Below, in pieces: positions 23,656-32,444 of a stretch of DNA of 64,000 bases. The stretch comes from CAVTRI01 sp963737075 (GTDB lineage: Bacteria; Actinomycetota; Acidimicrobiia; Acidimicrobiales; Palsa-688). Numbering within the stretch: the stretch's first letter is position 1; each line of letters opens with the position of its first letter. The position numbers were made by a program, and so were the translations under genes. Under the pieces are notes generated by a model. It was given only the letters and a program-made list of their open reading frames with translations. It had not been told where the DNA came from and did not search any database. Location: assembly GCA_963737075.1 (NCBI GenBank), contig CAVTRI010000002.1:1798001-1862000 (forward strand), written 5' to 3'.

Positions 23656-24907
23656 TAGTGCCGCATCAAGCAACCTTTGCGCGCTTTGAAACAGCACGAA
23701 GTGCTTCATGGTCCTTGTGGCGGTTGCGCCAGGCGATGTAGCGGCGGATCATCGAGTTCTGCTCCTCATGGCTTTGATGGTCGGTGCCGTTGAGAGCGAA
23801 GTAGCGCAGCGCGGTGAAGTGACATTCGATGCGATTGAGGAAGCTGGCGTTGGTCGGCACATAGGCCAGCTCGGCGTTGTTCGCGGCCGCCCAGTCACCG
23901 ACCCGACTGTCTTTCTTGGTCGAAAGATGCGGAGTGAAGTTGTCCATCACGATCGCGATGCGCACCTCGGGCGGGTAGAGGCTGCGCAGGTAACGGCAGA
24001 ACTCCAAGAACTTGGTCCGGTTCTTCGTGGTCTTGATGTGACCGTAAAGGTGGTCCCGGTTCATGTCCAGCGCGGCGAGCAAATGCCGCACACCCTTGGT
24101 GCGCTTGTAGGTGGCCCGGTTCCGACGCCGCCGCGGGGCCGAGGTTGAGCCCTTCGATCCTCGCCGCACCACCGGCGCCCACTGCTTTCCGGGCCGGGGC
24201 AGCAGATTGAGCGGGCCGAACTCGTCCATCGAGAACACCACCGGTGGGTCGCCTGGCCCAGGGGTCGCCTTGCCCTCGGCGATGTCGTACAGCTCGAGGA
24301 CACGGTTCTTCTTCGCCTCGAAGTCGGAGTCGGTGGACTGCTTCCAGGTCTTCACCGCTTGAAAGGACACCTCCTCGTCACGCAGGACCAGCCGGAGCCC
24401 CTCGTGGGAGATGTCGTCGACCACCCCCTCGGCCACCAAGAACTCAGCCAGCTTGGCCAGGCTCCAGGTCGAGAACGGCAGACCGTGGTCGCCGGGACGG
24501 GACAAGGCGATCTTCTTGATCGCCTGGCGTTGCGGCAGCGTAAATGTCGGCGGACGGCCACCGGCGTACTTCGGATAGAGCGAATCGAAGCCATCAGCGT
24601 TGAAGTTGTTGATCACTTCGCGCACCCGGTCGGCACTGGTGAAAGTCACCTTGGCAATACCAGACACGTCCATTCCCTGCACCGACAACAGCACCATCTG
24701 CGCCCGCCGCCAAGTAACCACCGAACCCGACGACCGCCGGACGATACGAAGCAGCCGGTTGCCCTCTTCATTCGAGACCTCCCGGACCCGCAAACCTTCC
24801 CGAGCCACCATCACCTCCGATCGGACACCAACATGTCCGATCAGCGTGACCGGCCCTACCTCGCCGATGGTGGATCTACCAGGCAAACGTTCCCGGACGC
24901 GGCACTA
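23656..24907 (-). mobile_element. complete IS630-family insertion sequence
   Basis: The ends read TAGTGCCGC (23656-23664) and GCGGCACTA (24899-24907): a 7-base perfect terminal inverted repeat, GTGCCGC, extended imperfectly inside, with flanking TA on both sides as IS630/Tc1 elements create. One transposase gene fills the element. Removing the element and one TA rebuilds TCGCGCC-N14-GGCGCGA, so it inserted into the loop of a repeated stem-loop. Confidence 0.85.
23666..24811 (-). CDS. IS630-family transposase (DDE)
   Basis: 381-residue transposase. The N-terminus is a helix-turn-helix domain (GMDVSGIAKVTFTSADRVRE). The DDE catalytic core has Asp in VVFSMDEFGPLN (~residue 200), Asp in IAIVMDNFTPHLS (~285) and Glu in SFLNRIECHF (~325). 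The C-terminal RRYIAWRNRH is common in IS630 proteins. ATG 24811 or the next GTG follows GGAGGTG. The frame is intact, with no stop or frameshift, so the element may still be active. Confidence 0.9.
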   Translation of the reverse strand: MVAREGLRVREVSNEEGNRLLRIVRRSSGSVVTWRRAQMVLLSVQGMDVSGIAKVTFTSADRVREVINNFNADGFDSLYPKYAGGRPPTFTLPQRQAIKKIALSRPGDHGLPFSTWSLAKLAEFLVAEGVVDDISHEGLRLVLRDEEVSFQAVKTWKQSTDSDFEAKKNRVLELYDIAEGKATPGPGDPPVVFSMDEFGPLNLLPRPGKQWAPVVRRGSKGSTSAPRRRRNRATYKRTKGVRHLLAALDMNRDHLYGHIKTTKNRTKFLEFCRYLRSLYPPEVRIAIVMDNFTPHLSTKKDSRVGDWAAANNAELAYVPTNASFLNRIECHFTALRYFALNGTDHQSHEEQNSMIRRYIAWRNRHKDHEALRAVSKRAKVA

Positions 24908-24929
24908 GGCGCGATCGGTCGCGCGGTCG

Positions 24930-25913
24930 TCAGTTGTTTGTAAGCACCGTCTGGAGCTGGCGGATAGGCAGGTTGGGGATAGTCGCTGTCGTCGTCAGCC
25001 CGCTGAGCGTCCCGTTCGCGGGTCCCAGGCTCCATGTCGCGGTCCAGGTCTCGCGCACCGTCACCGTGGCGGTGCCGACCGTGTCATAGGTGTGCGAGAT
25101 CGTTCCGTTCGGCCACGGCAGGCCCTCGTGAGGGTATGGTCCGCTCCAGCCGCCGCCGTCCCCCCAGTTGACCCAATACGTGCCGATGGGGGTGATGTTC
25201 AGCTGGCCGATTGGGGTCGCGTTGTTCGTCGAGGCGGGCGCCGTGGCGCCGCCGGTCACCAGGTAGGCAGGCTCGCCACACAAGGCCCACCCCGGAGGAA
25301 CGGTCGGATGCGGTCCCGGGAGGGGGATGGTCTGCCAGTATTGCTCGGCCAGCACAGCGGGGTTGATCGCGGGTGGCGGCGTAGGAGCGGCTGGCGCGGC
25401 GACCGCTCTCGGTGGCGCCCGGGGCGTGGCTGGGCAGGCGGGGGCGGTGAAGAGGGTGGCGCTTTGACTGGGCAGACCGATGAGGGCGGCCAGGACGTCC
25501 AGCGCGAGAGCGCCCGGAGTAGCCAGGAGTTGACCGCAAGGCGCGTTCTTCGGTGCCGTCTTCGGATATGTCATAAACGAGAGTGACCAGCCACCTGGGC
25601 TCTGGATAGGCGGCGGAGCCGAAGATGCTGCTGGGGTGTGAGCCGCCGGATGGTTTTGGATAGCTGGGGCCGGCGCTGGAGTAGGCGCTTGCGGGGCGGG
25701 GGCCGGGGCTGTGGGGGTTCCGGGAGTCGCGGGGGTTCCAGGCGACCAGATTGACCAGCTTCCGCCGCAACTGATCGTGGACCACATCGCGGCGATGCAT
25801 GATGCCTCTTGAACCCCGGTTTCCATCGGGTTTGCATCAGGTGTCAAGCTCACCGTCATTGCGAGGGTGGTCACAAGCATCAGAAGCAATAGTCGGTTTA
25901 GGCGCGGGCGCAT
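24930..25913 (-). CDS. secreted proline/alanine-rich protein with PKD-like C-terminus
   Basis: 327 residues. A basic N-terminus and hydrophobic stretch (MRPRLNRLLLLMLVTTLAMT) form a signal peptide. Residues ~70-125 are a Pro/Ala linker. The C-terminus has TYWVNWGDGGG and ISHTYDTVGTATVTV, the pattern of PKD-like beta-sandwich repeats. It probably stays at the cell surface or wall. The ATG overlaps the end of the lipoprotein frame by 16 bases, so the two are co-transcribed. The IS630 element ends 22 bases beyond its stop. Function unknown. Confidence 0.7.
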   Translation of the reverse strand: MRPRLNRLLLLMLVTTLAMTVSLTPDANPMETGVQEASCIAAMWSTISCGGSWSIWSPGTPATPGTPTAPAPAPQAPTPAPAPAIQNHPAAHTPAASSAPPPIQSPGGWSLSFMTYPKTAPKNAPCGQLLATPGALALDVLAALIGLPSQSATLFTAPACPATPRAPPRAVAAPAAPTPPPAINPAVLAEQYWQTIPLPGPHPTVPPGWALCGEPAYLVTGGATAPASTNNATPIGQLNITPIGTYWVNWGDGGGWSGPYPHEGLPWPNGTISHTYDTVGTATVTVRETWTATWSLGPANGTLSGLTTTATIPNLPIRQLQTVLTNN

Positions 25914-26497
25914 GGATCGGCGAGTGTGGTGCGTGGTTCGGACGTAAACACCTGGTTTCCAGAGATAGCCCACGGTGTCGGGTTTAGGCGTTGAGGATCG
26001 GCACCGGGCTGTTTCGGTTGAAGTTCGTAATACTCCGCCGCCAATTGTGGAGGCGGCTGCGTTAACACAGCTGAGTAGTTCGTTGTCGTTTTGGCGAAAA
26101 TGCAGGCCTTGGACGCTGTGTCGAGGCTGACCACCGTCGTAACACGGTCTCCCAGAGGCTCTCGAAGATCGCCGGGTACAGCAGTGGCGCTCTGGGTCGC
26201 GACCGTTACCTCAGCGGTATAAAGCGGATCGTTGAAGATTGCGCGGAGCATCGTGAGGTCCTCGGCAGAGATTTGGTGAGTCGCGACGATCTCCCGTGAG
26301 GCATTTCCATACACGTGGTTGAGTTCCACAAACACAGCATTGACGTAGGCGGGCGTGATGACGGCAGGAACAACGTCCGGGTCGATGCTGGTCGTGGGCG
26401 CCCTCGGCGGGGTGGTGGGCGCGCTTTGATGGCCACCAGCCGCGCCACCACAGCCGGCCGCAGCGAGGACCGCCAGGAGTAGGAGAGTACGTTTCAT
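25898..26497 (-). CDS. putative lipoprotein
   Basis: 199 residues. The lipobox LAAAGC follows a short hydrophobic segment (MKRTLLLLAVLAAAG), so it should be lipid-anchored outside the membrane. A Thr/Pro-rich linker leads to a domain of ~140 residues (VNAVFVELNHVYGNASREIV) that I do not recognise. It resembles small actinobacterial lipoproteins paired with exported proteins. First gene of a two-gene unit with the PKD-like protein. No regulator is nearby. Confidence 0.7.
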   Translation of the reverse strand: MKRTLLLLAVLAAAGCGGAAGGHQSAPTTPPRAPTTSIDPDVVPAVITPAYVNAVFVELNHVYGNASREIVATHQISAEDLTMLRAIFNDPLYTAEVTVATQSATAVPGDLREPLGDRVTTVVSLDTASKACIFAKTTTNYSAVLTQPPPQLAAEYYELQPKQPGADPQRLNPTPWAISGNQVFTSEPRTTLADPCARA

Positions 26498-26548
26498 AGC
26501 TTCTCAGCTACTTTGGCATGACTTTGGAATGGACGCAAGGCGAGCGGC

Positions 26549-27481
26549 TCAACCGAACACGAAGGCGTCGATCTCGCGGGCCAGTTCGACGGGCATGTCG
26601 CCCTGGATGCTGTGCCCCGCCTGGTCGAAATGGACGACCTTGGCGGTCGGCAGGCGCCGCAGCAGTTCGGCCTCGTCTTGGTCGCGAACCACGGACTGGT
26701 CGAGCATGCCGCGCGCCAGCATCACCGGGACCTTGATGCGGTCGACAACGTCCCAAAGGTCTGAGAACATTGGAGCGTCGGTGGGCCGCTGAGATACCTG
26801 AGCTGCGGCGGTATCCGGTCGCCACCGCGCCCAGCGCCACACCCACGTGCCGTCCTCGCGCTGCTCCGCGTTGTGCAGAATGCCGCGGCGCAGTGACGAT
26901 TCTGTGCGGGTGGGGTTGAACTGGATGGTTCGCTGGAGCAGCTCGTCAAAGCTGGCGAAGCTCGGCGGTCCGTTGATGAAGTCGGTGATCTGCTTGGCCT
27001 TGCCCGGCGAAACGCCGGGGGTGACGTCGACCAACACCCCCTTGCGTACAAGCGACGGCGCCACGTCCGTAAGCGCAATCGTGGTGAGCCCGCCGAGCGA
27101 CATGCCGACGACGGCCGCCGCGTTCGGCGCCAGCGCTCGCATCGCCACCGCGACGTCCTCGGCATTGGCCCGCGCCGAGATTTGGCGCTCCGCGCTGCCG
27201 CTTGGCCCGTCGCTGTGCCCATGGCCTGGCAGGTCGATTGCCACCAGGGGACGCGTCAGCGCCATGGCGACTGTGTCCCAAGTGTGGGCGTTCTGCGACC
27301 CGCCGTGCAGCAGGACCAGCTCAGGCTCGGATTCGCCCCACACGAGGGCGCTCAGCTGGCGCTGCGGGTCGACGTGCACGAATTCCCGCCGCACGGTAGG
27401 CGGCCCCTCATACGGGAGCCCGTACTCGGCCGCGTTCTCATGAAACAGCCCGAACTCGTCGTACTCGATGCGCTCGACCAT
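26549..27481 (-). CDS. alpha/beta hydrolase
   Basis: 310 residues with the full alpha/beta-hydrolase pattern: oxyanion region LVLLHGGSQNAHTWD, nucleophile elbow VGMSLGG (Ser), acid in LARGMLDQS and catalytic His in FDQAGHSIQGD near the C-terminus. ATG 27481 (MVERIEYDEFGLF) is the natural start. The frame stays open 196 codons upstream, but that part is a decayed alcohol dehydrogenase. An esterase, lactonase or C-C hydrolase is possible. Confidence 0.85.
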   Translation of the reverse strand: MVERIEYDEFGLFHENAAEYGLPYEGPPTVRREFVHVDPQRQLSALVWGESEPELVLLHGGSQNAHTWDTVAMALTRPLVAIDLPGHGHSDGPSGSAERQISARANAEDVAVAMRALAPNAAAVVGMSLGGLTTIALTDVAPSLVRKGVLVDVTPGVSPGKAKQITDFINGPPSFASFDELLQRTIQFNPTRTESSLRRGILHNAEQREDGTWVWRWARWRPDTAAAQVSQRPTDAPMFSDLWDVVDRIKVPVMLARGMLDQSVVRDQDEAELLRRLPTAKVVHFDQAGHSIQGDMPVELAREIDAFVFG

Positions 27482-27593
27482 GGCGACGCACGATAGCTTC
27501 CCGGGCGATCGAACTCCCGGGGCAGCCGCCGGTAAGCGACGACGACCGGGCCTAGGTGGGCAATAGGGTCGTCCGTCGTCGCGACGGAGGAAG

Positions 27594-28069
27594 TCAGTGC
27601 TGGACGATGAGCTTGGTGGCGGATCCGAGCCAGGCATCGGCGACCTGCTTCCCAGCTCCGGGATGTTGGAAGGGGCGGTGAACAGCAGGTGGTCGGCGGC
27701 GGGCACGACCACCAGGTCCGCCAGCGCGCCCCCCGTGGCTGCCACCCATGGTGCCAAACCCGGACGAAATCTCGATCGGTGCCACATAGGTGCTGCAGGC
27801 GGCGAAGGTCCCGGCGTGGCACGGCGCGCACTGTCCGCAGGAGACCTGATAGGGGACGATGACCTGTCGCCGACGGCTTGCCGGCTCACCCGGGCGTCGA
27901 CGGCCACGACCTTGCCGGCGAGCTCGTGGCCGACCGGGAACGGGCCAGGAAACATCCCTCGTTCGACCATGGGCGCGTCGAGGTCGCATCGAGCCACGGC
28001 AAGCGGTTCGACAAGCGCGGAATCATCGACAGGGAGCTGCGGGTCGGGCGCGCCATTCGACCCGGGCAT
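27594..28069 (-). pseudogene. zinc-dependent alcohol dehydrogenase remnant with several frameshifts
   Basis: Pieces of the GroES-like N-terminus are spread over two frames: FPVGHELAGKVVAVDARVSR in one, then VIVPYQVSCGQCAPCHAG with FAACSTYV (the structural-zinc Cys cluster) in another, then ADLVVVPAADHLLFTAPSN back in the first. The NAD-binding Rossmann half is missing. At least two frame changes rule out a working enzyme. It lies just upstream of the hydrolase, so the two may once have been neighbours in one operon. Confidence 0.7.
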
Positions 28070-28122
28070 CGCTCGCCCTTTCGAACATGGTCAGCCTCAG
28101 CGCCTAAGGTAGCGTCCAAGCC

Positions 28123-28479
28123 GTGACGCGGAATCAGGTTCTCGGGATCTGTAGCAGCTTCCCCGGGGCGGTAGAGGAATACCCGTTCGGTGACGGGGTC
28201 GCCGTGTTCAAGGTTGGCGGACGGATGTTCGCCCTCGTCTCCCTCGAGGGGGAGTCGGGCCGGGTCAATCTGAAATGCGACCCCGAGTTCGCTGTGGCCT
28301 TGCGGGCCCGGTACGCCGCCGTCCGCCCCGGCTATCACCAGAACAAACGCCACTGGAATACTGTGGAGTTCGACGTCTCCGTTCCGGACGCCGAGTGGCG
28401 AGACATGATCGATCACTCCTACGACCTGGTCGTGAGCCGCCTCCCCAAAGCGGAGCGAGCCAAGCTCGTCCCCCGGTAG
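28123..28479 (+). CDS. MmcQ/YjbR family DNA-binding-like protein
   Basis: 118 residues, typical length. SFPGAVEEYPFGDGVAVFKV, then MFALVSLEGESGRVNLKCDP and a late GYHQNKRHWNTV match the YjbR/MmcQ fold, a CyaY-like domain implicated in DNA binding. The biological role is poorly known. GTG start; it ends one base before the TTG of the permease gene, so the two are coupled. A link to arsenic or metal export is not evident from the sequence. Confidence 0.83.
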   Translation: MTRNQVLGICSSFPGAVEEYPFGDGVAVFKVGGRMFALVSLEGESGRVNLKCDPEFAVALRARYAAVRPGYHQNKRHWNTVEFDVSVPDAEWRDMIDHSYDLVVSRLPKAERAKLVPR

Positions 28480-28480
28480 G

Positions 28481-29638
28481 TTGCAGGCACTTCGGGCCAT
28501 CGGACACGCCGCCGAGACCGCCGGCAGCATGGGGTGGCAGATCCTGTGGGCGCTGGTGCTCGGCTTCTATCTCTCGGCCATCGTCGAGGCACTTGTCGGC
28601 AAAGAAACCATCGCCCGGCTTCTGGGTGACCATCGAGCCAAAAGCCTGGCGGTGGCCACCGGCCTGGGCGCCGCCTCCTCCTCGTGCAGCTACGCTGCAG
28701 TCGCCCTCGCCCGAGCCCTGTTTCGCAAAGGCGCAGACTTCGTCGCCGCCATGGCCTTCCAGGTCGCCTCGACCAACCTGGTCATCGAACTTGGCATCAT
28801 CCTTGCCATCCTTCTCGGCTGGCAGTTCACCCTCGCCGAGTTCGTCGGCGGACCGCTGATGATCATCCTCATGGCGGTGGCCTTCCGGGTCGTCCTGTCC
28901 GAGAAGCTCCTCGACCAGGCTCGGGCGGAGGCCGACCGTGGCCTTGCGGGGCGGATGGAAGGGCACGCGGCGATGGATATGAGCGTCCGCCGCGATGGCC
29001 CGTTGTGGCGACGGCTGCTGTCTGCTGACGGTTTCACGTCCACGAGTCACCTGTACGTCATGAACTGGGCCAGTGTCATCGTCGACGTGGTCGGTGGTCT
29101 CCTCATCGCCGGCGGCCTCGCGGCCTGGGTGCCGGACAGCTTCTGGCGTCACCTGTTCTTCGCCGGCCACCCGCTCGCCGCCAAAGCCTGGGGGCCGCTC
29201 ATTGGACCCGTCATCTCGGTGGTGGCCTTCGTGTGCTCCATCGGCAACGTGCCCCTCGCCGCGGTGATGTGGAACGGGGGCATCAGCTTCGGTGGTGTGG
29301 TCAGCTTCATCTTCGCGGACCTGATCATCATCCCCATCTTGTTGATCTACCGGAAGTACTACGGCACTGGCATGGCCCTACGGATCTTCGGGGTGTTCTA
29401 CGTGACTATGGCCGTGGCTGGCTACATTGTTGAGCTTGTCTTTCAACCCTTCGGGCTGGTGCCCAGCACGCGCAACGCCAAGGTCATTAGCCCGCAAATC
29501 GCGCTCAACAGCGACACCTACCTCAACGTCGTGGCCCTGGCCCTCACGATCCTCCTGGTCGTCCGCTTCGCTCGGACCGGGGGCGGACAGATGCTGCGCA
29601 TGATGGGTGGTTCCCCGAGCGCAGGACGCGCCGGCTAG
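28481..29638 (+). CDS. ArsP/DUF318-type membrane permease
   Basis: 385-residue membrane protein with about eight to nine helices in two similar halves. Half 1 has ATGLGAASSSCSYAAVALAR and half 2 has VVAFVCSIGNVPLAAVMWNG, the Cys/Ser-containing re-entrant motifs of PF03773 permeases. ArsP members export trivalent organoarsenicals; relatives have unknown substrates. A soluble loop at ~145-185 separates the halves. TTG start directly after the YjbR stop. The Cys pattern differs from characterised ArsP, so the substrate should be left open. Confidence 0.8.
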   Translation: MQALRAIGHAAETAGSMGWQILWALVLGFYLSAIVEALVGKETIARLLGDHRAKSLAVATGLGAASSSCSYAAVALARALFRKGADFVAAMAFQVASTNLVIELGIILAILLGWQFTLAEFVGGPLMIILMAVAFRVVLSEKLLDQARAEADRGLAGRMEGHAAMDMSVRRDGPLWRRLLSADGFTSTSHLYVMNWASVIVDVVGGLLIAGGLAAWVPDSFWRHLFFAGHPLAAKAWGPLIGPVISVVAFVCSIGNVPLAAVMWNGGISFGGVVSFIFADLIIIPILLIYRKYYGTGMALRIFGVFYVTMAVAGYIVELVFQPFGLVPSTRNAKVISPQIALNSDTYLNVVALALTILLVVRFARTGGGQMLRMMGGSPSAGRAG

Positions 29639-29814
29639 GCGTGTAGACAGAGGTAGTTCTGGATCTGCTGGCGGATCACGTTGGCTACGCGCGGCTGGCA
29701 GCTCACCCCGGGCGGCCAAGCAAGCCGATGAGTTCCGTGCCGCCCGGTCGTCTGCTTGTAGTCTGACCCGGCCCGCCAAAGATGGGCCCCGAGCCTGCGG
29801 CTAAGGAGACGCTC

Positions 29815-30456
29815 ATGTCACGAGTACGCGTCCACAATTTCTCTGTCTCGCTCGACGGCTTCGGCACCGGCGCTGGCCAAAGTCTCGAAGCACCGTTCGG
29901 ACATGCTGACGGACGCCTCATGAAATGGTTCTTCACCACTCGTATCTTCCATGAGATGCAAGGCGAGCCAGGTGGCAGCACAGGCGCCGACAACTCCTTC
30001 GCAAGCAACTGGGGTCCCGGCATCGGCGCGGAGATCATGGGACGCAACAAGTTCGGTCCGCAGCGCGGCCCGTGGGCCGACGAGGAGTGGAAGGGTTGGT
30101 GGGGCGATGACCCGCCGTTCCATACCCCGGTCTTCGTGCTCACCCATCACCCCCGGCCTTCGATCGAGATGAAGGGTGGGACGACGTTCCACTTCATCGA
30201 CGCCGACCCTGCCGAGGCGCTTAACGCGGCTCAAGTGGCGGCCGGTGGCCTCGACGTCCGCATAGGCGGTGGACCGTCGACCGTCCGCCAGTTTCTCGCT
30301 GCCGACCTGATCGATCACCTTCACGTCGTGATCGTGCCCATAGTCCTTGGGCGCGGCGAGCGGCTGTGGGACGGGCTGGACGAAGTGGAACAGCGATTCG
30401 ATGTGGAAGCCGTCAGCACGCCAAGCGGCGTAACGCATCTGACGTTCACCGGTTGA
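29815..30456 (+). CDS. RibD C-terminal/dihydrofolate-reductase-like protein
   Basis: 213 residues of the bacterial RibD_C superfamily. VRVHNFSVSLDGFGTG opens the fold, EIMGRNKFGPQRGPW lies at ~75-90, VRIGGGPSTVRQFLAADLID at ~150-170 and VVIVPIVLGRGERLWDGL at ~173-190, all typical NADPH-binding elements. These stand-alone proteins are usually annotated as dihydrofolate reductases, but their substrates are seldom known. ATG 29815 has AAGGAG 7 bases upstream. The last 11 bases overlap the end of the convergent PPOX gene. Confidence 0.85.
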   Translation: MSRVRVHNFSVSLDGFGTGAGQSLEAPFGHADGRLMKWFFTTRIFHEMQGEPGGSTGADNSFASNWGPGIGAEIMGRNKFGPQRGPWADEEWKGWWGDDPPFHTPVFVLTHHPRPSIEMKGGTTFHFIDADPAEALNAAQVAAGGLDVRIGGGPSTVRQFLAADLIDHLHVVIVPIVLGRGERLWDGLDEVEQRFDVEAVSTPSGVTHLTFTG

Positions 30457-30907
30457 CAGGCGCGTCCGGGTTGGTGTAGAGGCGGCTGGGCGCAATAAGC
30501 ACGGCGGCTCTTCGTTCGTCGGCCATGACTCGGTCATAGGTGTCCCAGTCGTCGTGGGTACCGCCGGCTGCCCGGAAGATCTGCTGTAACAGGATCCGCA
30601 ATTTTTCGCTGTCAACGTCGGGATGTCGGTCGTCGGGACCGAAGATCTGGGCGAGTCCCTCGACGGCCGCCCACTGCCAACCGGCGCGGACGACGATCGT
30701 CGCCCTCGCATCAGCCCTCAAGTTTCGCAGCTTGTGTGATCCACCCGCGGCGACCAGTCCGACCACCTCAGCACCTGTCAGCGGATGCGGCAAGACCCCG
30801 GCATTGACCACCGACGTCTGGACGCTGCCATCGGCGCGCAAGGTGCTGACCACACAAAGCCCGTGATCCAGGGCGATGAGTTCTGCGAATCTTGAGAGAT
30901 CGGTCAT
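30446..30907 (-). CDS. PPOX-class (FMN/F420-binding split-barrel) protein
   Basis: 153 residues of the pyridoxamine-oxidase-like split barrel. DHGLCVVSTLRADGSVQTSV is the standard N-terminal strand pair; VGLVAAGGSHKLRNLRADAR and ATIVVRAGWQWAAVEG form the cofactor-binding core. In actinobacteria such proteins often reduce substrates with F420H2. The start ATG overlaps the MFS stop by 4 bases (ATGA), so it is co-expressed with the exporter and shares its TetR control. A role in detoxifying the exported compound is inference. Confidence 0.83.
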   Translation of the reverse strand: MTDLSRFAELIALDHGLCVVSTLRADGSVQTSVVNAGVLPHPLTGAEVVGLVAAGGSHKLRNLRADARATIVVRAGWQWAAVEGLAQIFGPDDRHPDVDSEKLRILLQQIFRAAGGTHDDWDTYDRVMADERRAAVLIAPSRLYTNPDAPVNR

Positions 30908-32391
30908 GATGCGGGCTCCGTCTGCATCTGCTCGGCCGGCCATATGCCGGAGTCGGATCGTTCGAAAGGTTCCCCGCGGGTGTTGGTCGCTCGCAAGGCG
31001 ATCACCGCGGCGGCCGTGAGGAAGATGCTGCACCACAGCAGGGCGAGGTGGAAACCCTGCGTGAGGGCGAACGGTCGGGTTCCGTGGGTCGCCAATATGT
31101 GGCTGGTGCGGGCGGTGGATATAGCAGTGAAGATAGCGAGTCCGAGCGCCGCCCCGAGCCACTGCGAGGTATTGACCAAGCCGGCGGCTAGGCCCGCCTT
31201 GCTCGCCGGGACCCCGGCATTCGCTGCGGTGGTGACTCCGACGAAGACGGCGCCCAGGCCAATGGACATGACGAACAGTCCCGGCAGCAGATTGGTCAGG
31301 TACGCCCCGTGGACGGGTAGCCGGGAGAGCAGGAATATGGCGATGGAGGCGATCAGAGCTCCGGTGACGATGATGGGGCGGGTGCCGGTCTTCGGAAAAA
31401 GCTTGGACGACACTACGGACGCAAGAGCGACGCCGGCGGTCACGGGCAGGTAGGCGACCCCGGCCCGCATCGGGGAGTAGTTGAGCACGTTCTGCATGTA
31501 GAGAGTGACGAAGAAGAACATGGCGTAAAACCCCGCGATGGCCGTCAGCTGGGTGGCGTTGGCCGCCCCGAGGCCCCTGATCGCGAAGATCGACAGCGGC
31601 GCCACCGGGTTGGGGTGCCGCCGTTCGTTGAGCACGAATAGGCCCAAGAGCAAGCCGGCGCCGCAGAGCTCGCCGATGGTGCGTGCGTCGTTCCAACCAA
31701 CCTGGGGTGCCCGCACCAGCGCATACACGAGCAGCAGCATCGAAGCGGTCATCAACACCGCTCCCCGGGTGTCGAAGTCCCTCCGCGGGGCGCGCTCGCT
31801 TTCCGGGTCGACCAGGCGGAAGGCGGCGAAAATGTTGACCGCGCAGACGGGGAGGTTGACGAACAGCACCCAGCGCCACCCGAGGGTCTCGGATAGCACT
31901 CCACCCATGGACACCCCAACCGCTGAGGCCAGTCCCGCCACCGCCCCCCAAGCGCCCAGGGCCTTGATTCGATCGCCGCCCTCGCTGAACGTCGTGGTGA
32001 GGATCGACAGCGCCGCCGGCAGCATCAACGCGGCGCCGACCCCCTGGGCCAGCCGGGCGGCCACCAGGACGCCAGCATCAGGAGAGAGCCCGCCGAGCAG
32101 TGACGCTGAAGCGAACACCCCGATTCCTGTCACCAACACCCGACGGCGACCGAGGAGGTCGGCCATGCGACCTCCGAGGAGGAGAAACCCTCCATAGGTA
32201 AGCAGGTAGCCGCTGAGCACCCACTGGAGGTTCTGCACCGAGAAGTGCAGATGGGAGCGGATAGACGGGAGGGCGACGTTCACGATCGAGGCGTCGACGA
32301 AGTCCAAGAAGGCCACGGCGCACAGGAACAGCAGGGTGACTTGGCCCCGTCGAGTCGAGAGGTAGGACTTCTCCGCAGTCGCTGCCACCAT
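30904..32391 (-). CDS. MFS multidrug exporter, DHA2 (14-helix) family
   Basis: 495 residues with about 14 membrane segments. The N-terminus AFLDFVDASIVNVALPSI is the DHA2 motif D1. GRMADLLGRRRVLVTG is the loop 2-3 signature, and ALGAWGAVAGLASAVGVSMG corresponds to antiporter motif C. This is a proton-driven drug or metabolite exporter in the cytoplasmic membrane. It is divergent from a TetR gene with a palindrome between them, the classic repressor/exporter arrangement, and coupled to the PPOX gene downstream. Confidence 0.9.
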   Translation of the reverse strand: MVAATAEKSYLSTRRGQVTLLFLCAVAFLDFVDASIVNVALPSIRSHLHFSVQNLQWVLSGYLLTYGGFLLLGGRMADLLGRRRVLVTGIGVFASASLLGGLSPDAGVLVAARLAQGVGAALMLPAALSILTTTFSEGGDRIKALGAWGAVAGLASAVGVSMGGVLSETLGWRWVLFVNLPVCAVNIFAAFRLVDPESERAPRRDFDTRGAVLMTASMLLLVYALVRAPQVGWNDARTIGELCGAGLLLGLFVLNERRHPNPVAPLSIFAIRGLGAANATQLTAIAGFYAMFFFVTLYMQNVLNYSPMRAGVAYLPVTAGVALASVVSSKLFPKTGTRPIIVTGALIASIAIFLLSRLPVHGAYLTNLLPGLFVMSIGLGAVFVGVTTAANAGVPASKAGLAAGLVNTSQWLGAALGLAIFTAISTARTSHILATHGTRPFALTQGFHLALLWCSIFLTAAAVIALRATNTRGEPFERSDSGIWPAEQMQTEPAS

Positions 32392-32407
32392 GTGATCCTC
32401 CTGGCGC

Positions 32408-32428
32408 TTAGTTAGTTACCTAACTTAG
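32408..32428. promoter_or_regulatory. TetR-type operator between MFS exporter and TetR
   Basis: Inverted repeat AGTTA-CC-TAACT (32414-32425) with the outer TTAG/CTTAG partly symmetrical, in the 53-base gap between the divergent starts. TTAGTTAGGTAACTAA-like sequences are common TetR sites. Binding here would repress both genes. Confidence 0.65.
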
Positions 32429-32444
32429 AGTCGAACAGGGTAGG

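Noticed and set aside
27482..28069. 506-residue dehydrogenase-hydrolase fusion protein
   Set aside because: The dehydrogenase part is scattered over two frames, so the fusion is accidental.
29639..29781. Short minus-strand coding-like stretch (VANVIRQQIQNYLCLHA) after the permease
   Set aside because: Under 25 codons before the frame loses sense, no start or family match; possibly a tiny gene remnant but not supportable.
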